Assembly (NCBI GenBank): GCA_905178155.1
Contig: CAJINV010000006.1
Coordinates: 564,398 to 628,397, forward strand
Source: Amoebophrya sp. A120
Taxonomy: Eukaryota; Sar; Dinophyceae; Syndiniales; Amoebophryaceae
Reading direction: 5' to 3'
Length of the DNA stretch: 64,000 bases
Part shown: positions 1-10,445 of the stretch, in pieces
Layout: each line of letters starts with the position of its first letter
How positions within the stretch are numbered: the stretch's first letter is position 1
Notes under the pieces: model-generated
What the model was told of the DNA's origin: nothing
Databases searched by the model: none
What the model saw: the letters and a program-made list of their open reading frames with translations, nothing else
Translations under genes and position numbers: made by a program

Positions 1-38
1 CGTCTTGATATGGGGAGGGGGGATTTTTCCTTTTGATA
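1..38. mobile_element. Introner family 2, cut by window edge
   Basis: Right end of a family 2 element (GGGATTTTTCCTTTTGATA) in gene A. It follows the Cys-rich exon 354-39; the other end is outside the window. Confidence 0.8.
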
Positions 39-3000
39 CCCGCGCATTCTTTCCCGCCGGGCGCGCACCCCGCGGAGGGCGCCTTGCCGGCATTGCAGTT
101 TTCTTGGTTACACCCCTCGGTCGAAAAACATTTCCCGTCGGCGTTCACGTACCCCCGCTGCGCACAGGTGCCCTCGTAGGCCGGGTGCATGTGCAGGGCG
201 AACATCCGAAACCGCCCGTGGTCCTGCGGGGGGGTCCAGGCGTAGGACCCCGACTCGCGGTGAAACGCGTCAATAACGGAATTGTGCGCCCACTGCGGGT
301 GTGTATCCAAAACCGCGTTCGCGGCGCGCTTGGTCACCGGGAAGCGCACAGACTGCGCGCATCAAAGTGAAAAAAGCCCCCACAACATACGCAAAAGGCG
401 ATTTGTGTTGCTGGATTTGTGTACACAAATGAGCTTTGTATTGCAGCGAGAGTTTGTCGGCATATTCTAAGCCCATTTAGATACGCATCCGGCTAGCAGC
501 TGCGCATGAGAAACAAGGCTGAGATAGGCGAAAACGCATGACAGGCTGGCTGCACAATGCGCCACATGGGTGCCGTTTGCCTTGTACGCAAGACAGACCT
601 GATTTGTGGTCGCAAATCAGCATCACAAATTTCCTTTTCGATATGAGGAGGGGGGATTTTTTCCTCGCAATAGCGCGAGGGGGTGATGCGCCTCGTCTAT
701 GGATGTGTCAGAGTTGAAATCGACAAAGTTGAAATAATTTCCCATGCATAAATTGCAAGGCATGAACTGCCTCTCTTGCAGGGACGGCAAGTGATGCCGA
801 CTGTCAGCCTGTTTGGGGTCTGCGATAGAGCTACTAAAGTAGCACTACAGAAGACGCCTTCTGGGGCCCCTAAACAGCATGACAAACTGGATTTGGACGG
901 TGCCAAAATTTGTCATGCGCCGCTTAGAAATTGGGCTTCCACCTGGTATCGATTTTATGCATTACAAATTATTTCAACTTTGTCGATTTCAACTCTGACA
1001 CATCCATATCGTCGGATATTGGTGTAAAGTCCGCGGTCGTGAGCATTACCCGAATGTACTGTAGTTGTGCCATGGCCCGACCCACCCCGCTATCAGATGT
1101 AAAAGTGTCTGGGTCTGGAAGAATGCATGTTTGTCATGCTTGTCTGGGATGATTCTTAAATCTGTCATGCACGTTACCCAAGAGCCCAATTGTTCTGTCA
1201 TGCAGAAACGCAGTTTGTCATGCAGAATAGGCAACACCTAGAAGCTCAGAAAGTTGTCATGCTGAGCCAGCACTTGTGGCGTCCTCCTGATACGCCACTC
1301 AGCATCACAAGTTCCCAGACCCAGACATTTTTGCATTTGATACCCGCACCAGCGGTGGGCGTCTCTGTGCGGGAACAGGTAGGGGTAGCGGTTCTGGTAG
1401 TCGTGGTTGCCCAGCATGGGCAGCACGTACCAATCCTCCTTCGGATCGTCAAATTGATGCAGAAACTTTTCGAAATACTCTTCCAACTGGCTCATAATGC
1501 CCAGATGCGTCAAGTCTCCCACGACAATGACGTCCTGACGAGGATGTGCAACCATTGAAGCCGAGGACCCAGCAGGACTTGCCCCCGAGGATTCAGGGAG
1601 CTGAACAATTGTGGTAGTAGTTGTTGTAGTCCCAGCAGATGACTGGTCTTGTGCCTCCACTAGCCTCATCGCGTCCGCGTGCCACGTGCAACTCCCCCGG
1701 TCCGCCTTGCAGGCCTTCACGCCCGCGTCGAGGGCGGCGGGTATGGTTGTGGTATCATGGGGAAACGACTGTTTCTCCCCGTTTTCGGTCCTCTTTCGCG
1801 TTGCGGACTCGGATTCGGGGGGGTCCAGCTCGAACCATTTGTCAAAGTGGCTTGTGTAACCCAGTATGCATTGCAAATATCCCTGGATGTCTGGAAGGTG
1901 GCAACTTGTGATCCTGTCTGTGGATTCTAAAAAAATTTGTCCTGCATGAGGAGGAAGACGAGTCCAGCTTTTGCTACGCGGAGAGGGCATTATTTCTCAT
2001 GCGGGTTAGGCATCAAGAAGGACTCAGAAAATCTGTGATGCTAGAGCATAATACATCAAACAGACATCATGGATTATGATGCAAAATGTGCATGACAAAC
2101 TTGGGCTCTTCCAGACCCAGACATATTTGCACTGGATACCCAGCTGGGGATCCCCGATGACGAAGAGATCGTAGGAGGAAGTGGTCCTCAACATCGATAT
2201 CATATGTAAAAACGTCCCCATCCCAGAGTTGTCAATGCAAATGCGCAATGACAGGAACATTTGTAATGCGCATCTCCATGAGACGCATTTCCAGTCGTGT
2301 TTTGGCATTTGTAATGCTGTAAACAGGATGAGAAAGTGGCTTTCTCATGCGGCCTTCCTTTCTAGCCAGCACTACACTGCAGATCGAAACTTGTCATGCA
2401 GAACTCCCAAAACTTGGGGACTTGCGTTGCAGACTTTCCATCTTGACTATGGTGTGGGGACGTTTTTACATAGGATAATCGAGTGCTGGCCATTATTATA
2501 CTCGAGGTCCGTGTAGTCGTAGGACGTAATCTCATCATCTCCGGAAAAATTATCCCCCATCGCCTCCCTCACATCGTCACTGTAGCCTATTTCCTTCTCC
2601 GAAGTGGTGCACTCCGAGGCGATGCCCATTTCATCACGAAAGTACCCGTCCCCTGTGCAGTATCGGACAAACGTGAACGCCCTGTCCAGCACCGCCTGGT
2701 CCCTACTCCAATCGCCGTCTTGCTCGCCAATGCACCAGCACTCGGTGTGTGCCAGCCCAGCAATCCACCGACCAGTATCCCACAGAAAAAGACCGACAGG
2801 TCATATTTGTAATGCAAAAATAAATACACAGGAAAATCTGTCATGGGCGAGGCCATAACATCCTGTTTAGGGCATGCAATACAGATTTTTTTGTCTATTT
2901 ATTTTTGCATTACAAATATGACCTGTCGGTCTTTTTCTGGGGGATAACCAGCTTCGTTTGCACACACCGGCGCGCCGCTAGAAGAAGTTGCAGTACTTCT

Positions 3001-3915
3001 TCTTTTACCCTGCGTGCTGGTGGCGGCCGTGGCGGTGGCCGCAGCTACTGTCTGCTGCAACAAAGCTGCTTTTGCCTCCTGGTCGCGGTGGACGTCGAGA
3101 GGATCGCTTTGCTGGTCGGTTAAAGTTGCAGCCACCTCAGCCAGTTCCTGCTCCGATGTTGGTGTTGCACTGGCCCTCGTTCTTTCCCACTTTTCCTTCG
3201 TCCGCCCTGGCATCAAGGAGGCACTGGACGTGGAGGCCGAAGAACCTCGCCCTGCGAGGAAAGTAGAAGATGTAGAACCTGCAAAAATTTTTGCGCCACC
3301 ACCTCTACCAGCCTTAGAAGTTGTGCTGGTTTTCATTTTATTGTTGCTCTGGTCGGCCTCGCCGCTGCGAATCATGTTGTTCACCGCCTGTTTCACTTTC
3401 GTATTCATCGTCTTGGTAGAAGTAGTAGTTCTCCATTTTTTCTCAAGCAAAACCTTTCCAAACGCAGCTCCTGTAGTTCCCGAAGAGGTCAATTTTGCAG
3501 ACCTTTTTGCACCAGCAGCTCCACCTTGTACTACGTGGCTCGACGCACGAAGGAGCTTCACGGTCTTTCTCGAAGATGACAAGGGTGAAAACCGAAAGGC
3601 GTCCGCTGGCAAGAAAATGTGAAGCTGGTAGTGTTGTTGTTTTGTTTGGTGGGGAAGAAGACCTCCATGCCGGTCCTGTTGTAGTACCCACTCCGGAAGA
3701 AGACCGAAGGTGTAGTTGTTGCCTTCATCCAGCGCATTAAGAACCACATCAGCCACAAAGAGAATAGATAAAACCAATGCTTTCAGTAGCAGCTTGTGCT
3801 TGTTGTTGAGTACTAGTGACATTAATTTCCGGGGGAAGTAGTTCATCTTGTGGGGAGTTCCAAAGCCAAACCGGAAGCAGGAGCACGGTGTTGAAGTTGT
3901 AAAACTGATTCTCAT
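1..3915 (-). CDS. Gene A: membrane-anchored calcineurin-like metallophosphoesterase, 3' end missing
   Basis: Exons are about 3915-2947, 2770-2478, 2192-2139, 1859-1343, 1085-1009, 692-673 and 354-39; the gene runs off the left edge. I took the first ATG; two more Mets follow before a hydrophobic segment at residues 40-62 that looks like a signal anchor. Exon 1 then continues as a long Ser/Thr/Ala-rich stretch. The joined exons show the metal-binding blocks of the calcineurin-like phosphoesterase fold in order: VIGDPQLGY (created only when the 1865-2138 element is removed), VVGDLTHLG near 1.54 kb and MLGNHDYQNR near 1.42 kb; ALHMHPAYEG near 0.2 kb may give a later His ligand. Members hydrolyse phosphate mono- or diesters; the substrate cannot be told. 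The DPQ form of block 1 resembles CPPED1-type enzymes. All introns in the visible part are introner elements, six complete and one cut by the edge. The family call is firm, the start less so. Confidence 0.85.
360..672. mobile_element. Introner family 2, 313 bp (gene A)
   Basis: Flanks GCGCG / GCGCG exact. The left terminus reads CATC instead of TATC, a single change. Removal of element plus 5 nt gives the open frame PLAQSVRFPVTKRA. Confidence 0.85.
698..1008. mobile_element. Introner family 5, 311 bp (gene A)
   Basis: Flanks TCGTC / TCGTC exact. Inverted ends TATGGATGTGTCAGAGTTGA extend over more than 40 bp with only few mismatches. Confidence 0.92.
1091..1342. mobile_element. Introner family 1, 252 bp (gene A)
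   Basis: Flanks CCCGC / CCCGC exact. Ends TATCAGATG and CATTTGATA; removal joins HRWCG to VGRAMAQL. Confidence 0.93.
1865..2138. mobile_element. Introner family 1, 274 bp (gene A)
   Basis: Flanks CCCAG / CCCAG exact. Ends TATGCATTGC and CACTGGATA. It splits the first metal-binding block, which reads VIGDPQLGY after removal. Confidence 0.94.
2198..2477. mobile_element. Introner family 3, 280 bp (gene A)
   Basis: Flanks ATCGA / ATCGA exact. Ends TATCATATGTAAAAACGTCC and GGACGTTTTTACATAGGATA. Confidence 0.93.
2776..2946. mobile_element. Introner family 6, 171 bp (gene A)
   Basis: Flanks ACCAG / ACCAG exact. Ends TATCCCACAGAAAAAGACCG and CGGTCTTTTTCTGGGGGATA. The central part is a second inverted repeat around AAAAATAAATA/TATTTATTTTT. 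Confidence 0.93.
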
Positions 3916-4360
3916 CTTACCAGAACGGCTGCAGCGCGAAGATGAATTAAGAACTAGGAAAGCACTAAAAACCTAAAACTACGTCAGTATGGCTATAAAT
4001 ATTTATCTCAATAGCATCCAGATTGTGTGAAGGGAAACAAAATCTAACTTGTTTGATGTGCGTTTCGGTTTTTTAAGCCTTAGTGACATACATATACTAG
4101 GTTGTAAGCATATTATTCGAGGCGGGCCCTGGTGAAGTTGTCGTAGAAGATGTGTAACTACCTCCCTGCTGATGTTTCTTTCCAAAACGACGACGGACAC
4201 AAGCACAACTAGAGCTGAACTGCGAAAGAACGCTATTACTTAAGATAGCATTTTTAGAAACAGACGACGTGTGTGGGACGAAGTTTCACTTACGAGTTTG
4301 TTCAGAACGATAAAGACATGAGTTCGACGCGTTGCACGATTTTTTATTTGACGAGGAGCG

Positions 4361-4409
4361 AGCTGTGTACCACGATATGGAGCTGTGTACCACGATATGG
4401 AGCTGTGTA
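4361..4409. repeat. 20-bp tandem repeat, 2.4 copies
   Basis: Unit AGCTGTGTACCACGATATGG occurs twice in a row without a mismatch and a third time for 9 bases, in the spacer between genes A and B. Confidence 0.95.
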
Positions 4410-4427
4410 GTTTGTTAGTGTACGATC

Positions 4428-4482
4428 TGGGTCTGGAACAGCGCCGGTTTGTCATGTTTGTCTCGCAGGAGTCTTACCTCTG
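4428..4482. mobile_element. Family 1 introner relic in spacer
   Basis: TCTGGGTCTGGAACAG then GGTTTGTCATG and TTGTCTCGCAGGAGTCTTA match the left half of family 1 elements such as 1091-1342 and 23570-23823. No right half or flank repeat is nearby. It is one of very few element-like stretches outside a gene. Confidence 0.6.
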
Positions 4483-5424
4483 TGAGGATGAATGAGCAGG
4501 AAATAAAGAGCCTGTACTTAGTTGCCTGTTCTTTCTTTTTCAGGTAGTAGACACGCGGTAACTGCTTGATCCAAACTTGGCAGTCCACTTGTTGTGAGAA
4601 CCTTCCAGAGGCGGCGCAGCACCTCCCCGCGGGGTCACTGATCAACGCGAGGTAGTTGTGTGCCGATTTGTTGTTGACCAGTTTAAAACACACTTTCATC
4701 TGCCATCCAGTGACCCACACGAGAAACTACTGCGCTCCATTTGCAAATGTAAAACGTCAAGTGCCGCCGTCAATACAGAGAGCGGACAGCTGCACTGGTA
4801 CAATCTTGCAGGCTTCTTGCGTGGTGCCCCCTTAGTCTATCTCGCGGAATAATATTGATCCAAAAAGAGGAAAAAAAAGCAGTATAGAACCGGATACAGA
4901 AACAACCACTATCGATGATCGAATGTTCGTCCTGCAATAGCATAAGTGGCTGAAAACATCAGAAACTACTGACATCAAAACCTTTAGGAGCTTAAGCCGA
5001 ACAAAATCTCATACCTGGGAGTTCTTGTTCTTTCAAAAAGAGAAAAACTTACTTCGCGTCAAAAATACAATACAGCAGCAGATTTGCAAGCTGCTGTAAT
5101 TTTTAGAATCGGATAAGTAGAAAATCACACGAAATACATGCATGCGGTGGTAGGTACACTCTTACTCATGGTGGTCCTGCTGCCCGTCAGTTGCATCCGG
5201 AGCGAATTTTTATCGTACGGAAATTCATTTCTTGCCCCCAACTGGAAGTAGAACCTGGTCGACCCACGTCACTTGGCTTAGTGTTGGTGGAAAGTTGTAT
5301 TTGTAAGTAGTTCATGCATATTGGATACTTCCACACACTGATTTCGATTTCTTTACAAACCGCCCGTAGTTCAAGTGCTTCTCACGAACTCGCGGTTCCT
5401 TTTGAAGCAATGCGACTACATGCA

Positions 5425-6625
5425 TCAGAAGTTAGTAGTATTACGAAGAGGCCGCGCAGGACGTATTAGTATAAACCAGATTCCTCTTCCATCTGGGGCG
5501 ATTATTCCGAATTTCAATTTGCATAATTTCTCGTAGTTTTCCAGGAAATTCTCCACCCATTTGCCGAAATCTGAGTTTGGAATTCATTTTTTGTCATGCT
5601 GAAATCATAATGCAGAATTTTTTGTCATGCGAAAACAGCCAACTGGAACACGACGGAAAAGAAAAAGCAAAAGCTATAGAAGTCAGTACCATCCCGCGTG
5701 ATCTTGTTGTTCAGGGCAACCACGTCTCCATTCTTGTAGGCGGTAATCAGGTCCATATCTTCAATCAGGTCAAACTATGAATTGCAAAAGTATCGCACTC
5801 GACTCGTATAAATGCATTACAAATTTCCTCAGCATGAGAAATAAAATTTGTAATGCTAATTTGCCCTAAGAACAGGATTTGTAATGCATGATTTCAATAC
5901 GAGTACGATACTTTTGCACAGGATACAAACGTAATGCCCTTGGTCGCCAGGCCGTTCTTCGAAAACATGCGGGCAAGCTGTTTGGATAGATGCATTACAA
6001 ATTTTCCCAGCATGAGAAATACAATCTGTAATGCGGATTTACCTTAAGAAAAATATTTGTAATGCAAGATACAATTAAGTACCTGACTCGCAGCTCGCTT
6101 CTCCAAGTACGCCTTTTCCAGTTCGGAGTACACAATGAAGCCGTCGCCGTTGTGTATGACAGTGCACAACCCCCCTCCGCCTCATTTGTCATGCAAGAAT
6201 CGAAATCAAGTTGCTGCCTTGCGGCACTGTTTGCATGACAAATTGTGGAATATTAGCCCAAACAGTACTACAGTTCCAACGCAGGAACTTGTCATGCACA
6301 GGCTCCATGGCTGCTGGTGTTTGTATTGCTATTCATGCCATGTCCAAATGTATGAGGGGGCGGAGGGGGAGTTCTTGTGCACGGTCATATTGTCGTCAAA
6401 AAACTCAAAGGCTTCGTCCGCAAATTTCTGCACGCCCGCCGCATTCGCCCCGCTAGAAAAGCACCGTGCGATCTGGGCGTTCTGCAGGAAAAACGGCTTT
6501 TGGGTCTGCGCGATAGCAGACAGGTTCGAAGCGGCGGGCGCGGTGGTGTGGGTCACCAATTTTCGGGACGCAGTTGCTGCCGCCCCCCGGTTGAGGAGGA
6601 GTCTCGTCGCGCCGAGCATGGACAT
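5425..6625 (-). CDS. Gene B: EF-hand protein with mitochondrial-type presequence, 193 aa
   Basis: Exons 6625-6390, 6149-6083, 5977-5926, 5770-5690 and 5570-5425 give 582 nt. The N-terminus (MSMLGATRLLLNRGAAATAS, then more Arg/Ser/Ala and no acids) looks like a mitochondrial targeting peptide. The loop DDNGDGFIVYSE is a full EF-hand calcium site with acids or Asn at 1, 3, 5 and Glu at 12; it exists only after the 6155-6389 element is spliced out, since the insertion falls inside the loop. A second, degenerate helix-loop-helix may lie near LNNKITRDDFGKWV. Two introns are GT-AG (5978-6082, donor GTACTT; 5571-5689, donor GTACTG) and two are introners. Calcium binding is inferred from the loop; partner and pathway are unknown. 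Confidence 0.85.
5776..5925. mobile_element. Introner family 4, 150 bp (gene B)
   Basis: Flanks CAAAC / CAAAC exact. Ends TATGAATTGCAAAAGTATCG and CGATACTTTTGCACAGGATA. Removal joins KGITF to DLIEDMD. Confidence 0.93.
6155..6389. mobile_element. Introner family 9, 235 bp (gene B)
   Basis: Flanks TTGTG / TTGTC (4 of 5). Ends TATGACAGTGCACAACCCCC and GTTCTTGTGCACGGTCATA. It sits within the EF-hand loop. Confidence 0.92.
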
Positions 6626-7540
6626 ACTTTCAAAACTTCCTGTCGTGAAAAAAAAAACGCTATTTGGTTACACAGGTAAAGAAGTCGGGGCGGTGCTGTG
6701 TATACTTAAGTTAGTTCAGATGAAACTTCTTCGATCGATCCAGTGTACAACTAGCTGGGGCTTAATTATAAAACGGCTTGATGTTCTATCAGAACTGTCG
6801 TCCAGCCAGGTTGTCGCTTCTGTTCTAAGTACCTCGGGGGAAAAGGGGAGTGCTGGAGGTCCTCCTGTTTTATTGTTTGGGAGCGGTTAAGGATGTGTGA
6901 AATAAAAGCGAGGTGGCCCTGTGGCTGTGCCATCTTCTCTCTACAAAGTGAAATTTACTACTATACCACGACAAAAATAAAGAACACCGATAGAGCGCTA
7001 GGCTTTCTGCACTCATAGTTCTCGTGCGACGTGAGGAAAATGAATTTGATACGACAAAAGCAAAACGTAAACGAAGGACCGAGTCTTCTACTTCACATAA
7101 TCACGAAAAAAAACGACCGAGGATTCCATTTCCCACGCTCTTCAGAATGATGATGTAGGACTGCTCAAAGTCAATAAACCGATCAAGAACTAGTTCTTCG
7201 CTAGTACAAATAAACCGACGGCACAACTTCCGACTCGGCGGATAGTCTTTGTAGTTATGACGAAAAGGCCACTTGATAGATAATTTAGGGCTGCAAGAAA
7301 ACACAAGTATACTCGACAAATGCATTATACGGCTGCAGGCGATAACTTTTCCACCAGCCTCATCGATTTAATGATTTTTTATTTTTGGCTCTAGATTTCT
7401 TGAAAAATAGAGCAGGATGCATCCATGTGAAGACATTCGTATGTCGTCTTTTTTCGCGCACGAGGTCCGTTCGTCCTCGCGCGCTGCTTTTTTGATTTTG
7501 CACAACAAAAACAGCGCACCTCAAATTATCCTATCTCCAC
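6626..7540. other. Spacer between genes B and C
   Basis: About 0.9 kb. No frame, repeat or element that I can support; a T-rich patch near 7370-7390. Confidence 0.6.
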
Positions 7541-10445
7541 TTAGCGTCGCTTGTAAATGCAGGCTTTCGGTGCGGTCCAACCAGCATTTTTGTCCCCACT
7601 GCCTTTCCCGACGGCGCGCTTCCCCTTGTTTCCCTGGTCGGAGCTCTTGCCGCCTTTACTTTTGTTCTTCCCACCCTTTCCTTTACCTTTCCCCTTCTTG
7701 CCTCCGCCGCCCTGTGGTTTGTTTTGCCCTTTAATATGATTCTTGCCTTTGCCTTTGCTGTTACCCTTCGTCTTCCAGGGAACATCAGTAGATCCAGATT
7801 CAGCACAAGCTCCGTCCTTTTGCTTTTCCCCAGTTGTACTACTAGTAGCTGCCGTTTCCTTACTCCCTGCAAGAAACAGTCCCCACCGGTAGAAGCCCTT
7901 GATAAAAAAGTGCGTGTTTGAGTTCTCCTCAAACAACCGGCTCTGTTCCCGCTGTTTCATGCGCCAGCAGTTTCCGTTCTTTTCCACATCCGCGACAAAT
8001 TTCTCCACGCCGGACTCCTGAAACCGCGACTGCACCTCCGCGATGAGCAACAGACCGGTCTTTATGCAGTGCAAAAGCATCGTATTAGTATAAATTGCAT
8101 TACAAATTTCCTCAGCATGAGAAATGAAATTTGTAATGCGGATTTAACTTGAGAAATGAATTTGTAATGCATTAATGCAATTACTACGAGTACGATACTT
8201 TTGCACAGGATAGTCTTCGGCTTCAACAACCGACTCGCTTCCTTGATCGCGTTTAGACAGTCCGTGCCCATCAGCGCGAGGTATCAACTGTAAACATGTC
8301 ATCTGGGTTTGGAAACTTGTAATGCTGCGTTCGGAATAGTGAATGCCCTGTGATGCACAGCCAAGCATGAGAAATATTGTCGCGGCTTTCTTAGTATTGC
8401 GCTTTTCGCATGACAAATTGCGTTCTATTGCATGGCAGGCCAAAGGGTCTCTTCTTGGCCACGCATCACAAACTTTTCGGTTATGCCAGACAAGCATGAC
8501 AAACCTTAGTGCAACATCCTTCCAGACCCAGATCGATGTTTGCATTTGATACGAGGCACAAAATCACAACGTCCTGGGTACCGGTGGCGAGGGGCACGTG
8601 CTGGTTGATATTTGCGGCCTGGATCTTGATAGTGGTGGAATTGGTTTTGAGATTTTTACCATCACACGACGATGATCTCTCGATCTCCCTGCTGACCAAA
8701 TCAAAGTTGTGAACCTTGATCTGTTTCTTCGTGACGACCTGGCTTTTTCTGGTGGAGCCCTTCTGACCCGAAACCTGATCTACTTGTTCTGAACCACCAC
8801 CGGTTGTACCACCAGTACTCTGGATCGACACAAACCGGCCTTCCAACTGTCTGGCGATTTTCGCTTCGCCGCATCCCAAATCGGTAATGTTGAAGAAGGA
8901 TGAAGTAGTACTACTAGAAGGTAATGATGTCCCCTCCTGCTTATTTTTGCTAGTAGTGGTCTGACCCGCGGCCTCGTCGTCTGAGCCGCTATCGGCTGCT
9001 GACTTGGTTCCCTCCTTGTTCTTTTCTTTCTTGGAAAGCACTGCATCTTCGTCTGAACTAAGACCCTCTTCCTCCTCCTCCTCTGACATTTCATCGTCCA
9101 AATCTACATCCGAATCCCCGCCCAGGATTTCCGCGTCAGACTGAGAGAGTGCAGAATCTTCCTCTTCTAGCTCCTCTTCCTCTTCTGATTCAATCGACAT
9201 GTCGTCTCGGTCGTCGTAGGAAACTTGCTTCTTGCCCTGCACCCGTGCATGACGACCCTCATCGCTGTCATCATGCGCCACAACTCCACTAGTCCTCATA
9301 GTACCGTTTGAAGCAGTCGAGATCGAGAATTTCTTTTCCAAAAACTCAATCAACACGTCGACCGGGTTCGAGGGCCATTTCCGCACCTGCTCCGCAAACC
9401 CTGCGTGGTATTTTTCGAACAAGTGGGGCTGCGATTTCCACCACCGCAACGCGTTTTGCCCGGTGGAAGTGTAAAGCTGCTCGTTCAACTCCCGGAACCT
9501 GGCGGCCTGCAGTTTGGCGGAGAGTTGAGGCTGTGGCGCGGCTGGAGTTGATTCGCCGACGGAGGCATCTTCGTCTTGCTTTGAAATTTTATTTTTTCCT
9601 TTATTTTTGTTCTTCTTCGTCTTCCCCGCGGTCTCTCCTCCCGCCGAAGGTTGTTGATCACGCTGCTGTGTGCCGTTTTTATCACGACCTTCTGCACCGC
9701 CGCCTGCAGTGGAGGCTCCTGGGCCTCCCAAAGTAGTAGATATCGCTGGTTGGTCCGCGGCACCACTACCGGCTACGACCTCCGTCGGCTGCGCACCTCC
9801 ATTCTGCCTCGCTTTCAAGGATGCGAGTAAGCTGGACACCGCAGAAACCTTGGGTTCTTTCGGTTGGTCGACGATAACACTCGGTGCAACGCTCCTACTG
9901 GCAGTCGTGTTCGTAACTGGTGCTTTCGTCTTTTGCTTTTTCAAAGGCGGTTCGGGTGGTTTCTCTGTTGCGTTTTTCATCTTCGCTTGTTCCGCAATAT
10001 TTTCATTATGCTGGGTTCTCGCTGTTTGGTTCCCATCTTTTTTGTCTTTGTCCTCACCGGTCGTGGTCGCGTTCTTCCCGGCTTTGCGCTTCTTGGACTT
10101 CTTCATGGACGAGGGGAGCTTGGATGTTGACGCTGCCTCGGAAACAACAACTGAGGGCACCGTAACTGTTGCCGTTATCTTCACATCCTGCTTTTTACTC
10201 GGCGCTCGACCCACCGCTGCAACAGCAACGGTACTGTTGGTTTCAGTTGTACTGGAAACAGTACCCTGTCTCTTCTTCTTCTTCATCGCCTTCTTTTTTG
10301 TGCCTGGATTGTTGTCACCCGCACCAGGATCCTCCCCACCCCCAGGGAAACTGAACGCCTGGCGTGCTTGGTCTAAAGACGGAAGCTCTGCGAACAGAGT
10401 TCGCAACTCCGCTTGGAGGTCGGTCTCGCTCGTCTTGATGGGCAT
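7541..10445 (-). CDS. RRP8: Gene C: RRP8, 25S/28S rRNA (adenine-N1)-methyltransferase
   Basis: Exons 10445-8552, 8276-8213 and 8057-7541 give 824 aa. RRP8 is a nucleolar, SAM-dependent enzyme that makes m1A in the large-subunit rRNA. Visible family blocks: LNEQLYTSTGQNALRWWKSQ and FEKYHAGFAEQVRKWPSNPV (N-part of the fold), ITDLGCGEAKIARQL (SAM motif I), VILCLALMGTDCLNAIKEA and LLLIAEVQSRF (later motifs), and FFIKGFYRW near the end. The 2nd and 3rd of these cross introner joins and come out right. It is much longer than yeast or human RRP8 because of a low-complexity N-terminus of about 300 residues, an acidic Glu/Asp/Ser insertion between the N-part and motif I, and a Lys/Gly tail of about 100 residues. 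Both introns are introners, families 1 and 4. Confidence 0.93.
8063..8212. mobile_element. Introner family 4, 150 bp (RRP8)
   Basis: Flanks GTCTT / GTCTT exact. Ends TATGCAGTGCAAAAGCATCG and CGATACTTTTGCACAGGATA. Removal restores KPKTGLLLIAEVQSRF of RRP8. Confidence 0.95.
8282..8551. mobile_element. Introner family 1, 270 bp (RRP8)
   Basis: Flanks CGAGG / CGAGG exact. Removal restores VILCLALMGTDCLNAIKEA, a conserved RRP8 block. Confidence 0.95.

Larger units (their letters stand above)
3916..5424. other. Spacer between genes A and B
   Basis: AT-rich, about 1.5 kb. Holds the 20-bp tandem repeat and the family 1 relic. A minus-strand frame at 4720-4415 (101 aa, part LVNNKSAHNYLALISDPAGR) overlaps the relic; I see no domain and no join to a gene, so I did not call it. 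Confidence 0.6.

Noticed and set aside
1091-1342. Repeated short words at regular spacing, CRISPR-like at first sight
   Set aside because: The words are on both strands, vary at one base and belong to introner interiors; there is no array of constant repeats and unique spacers.
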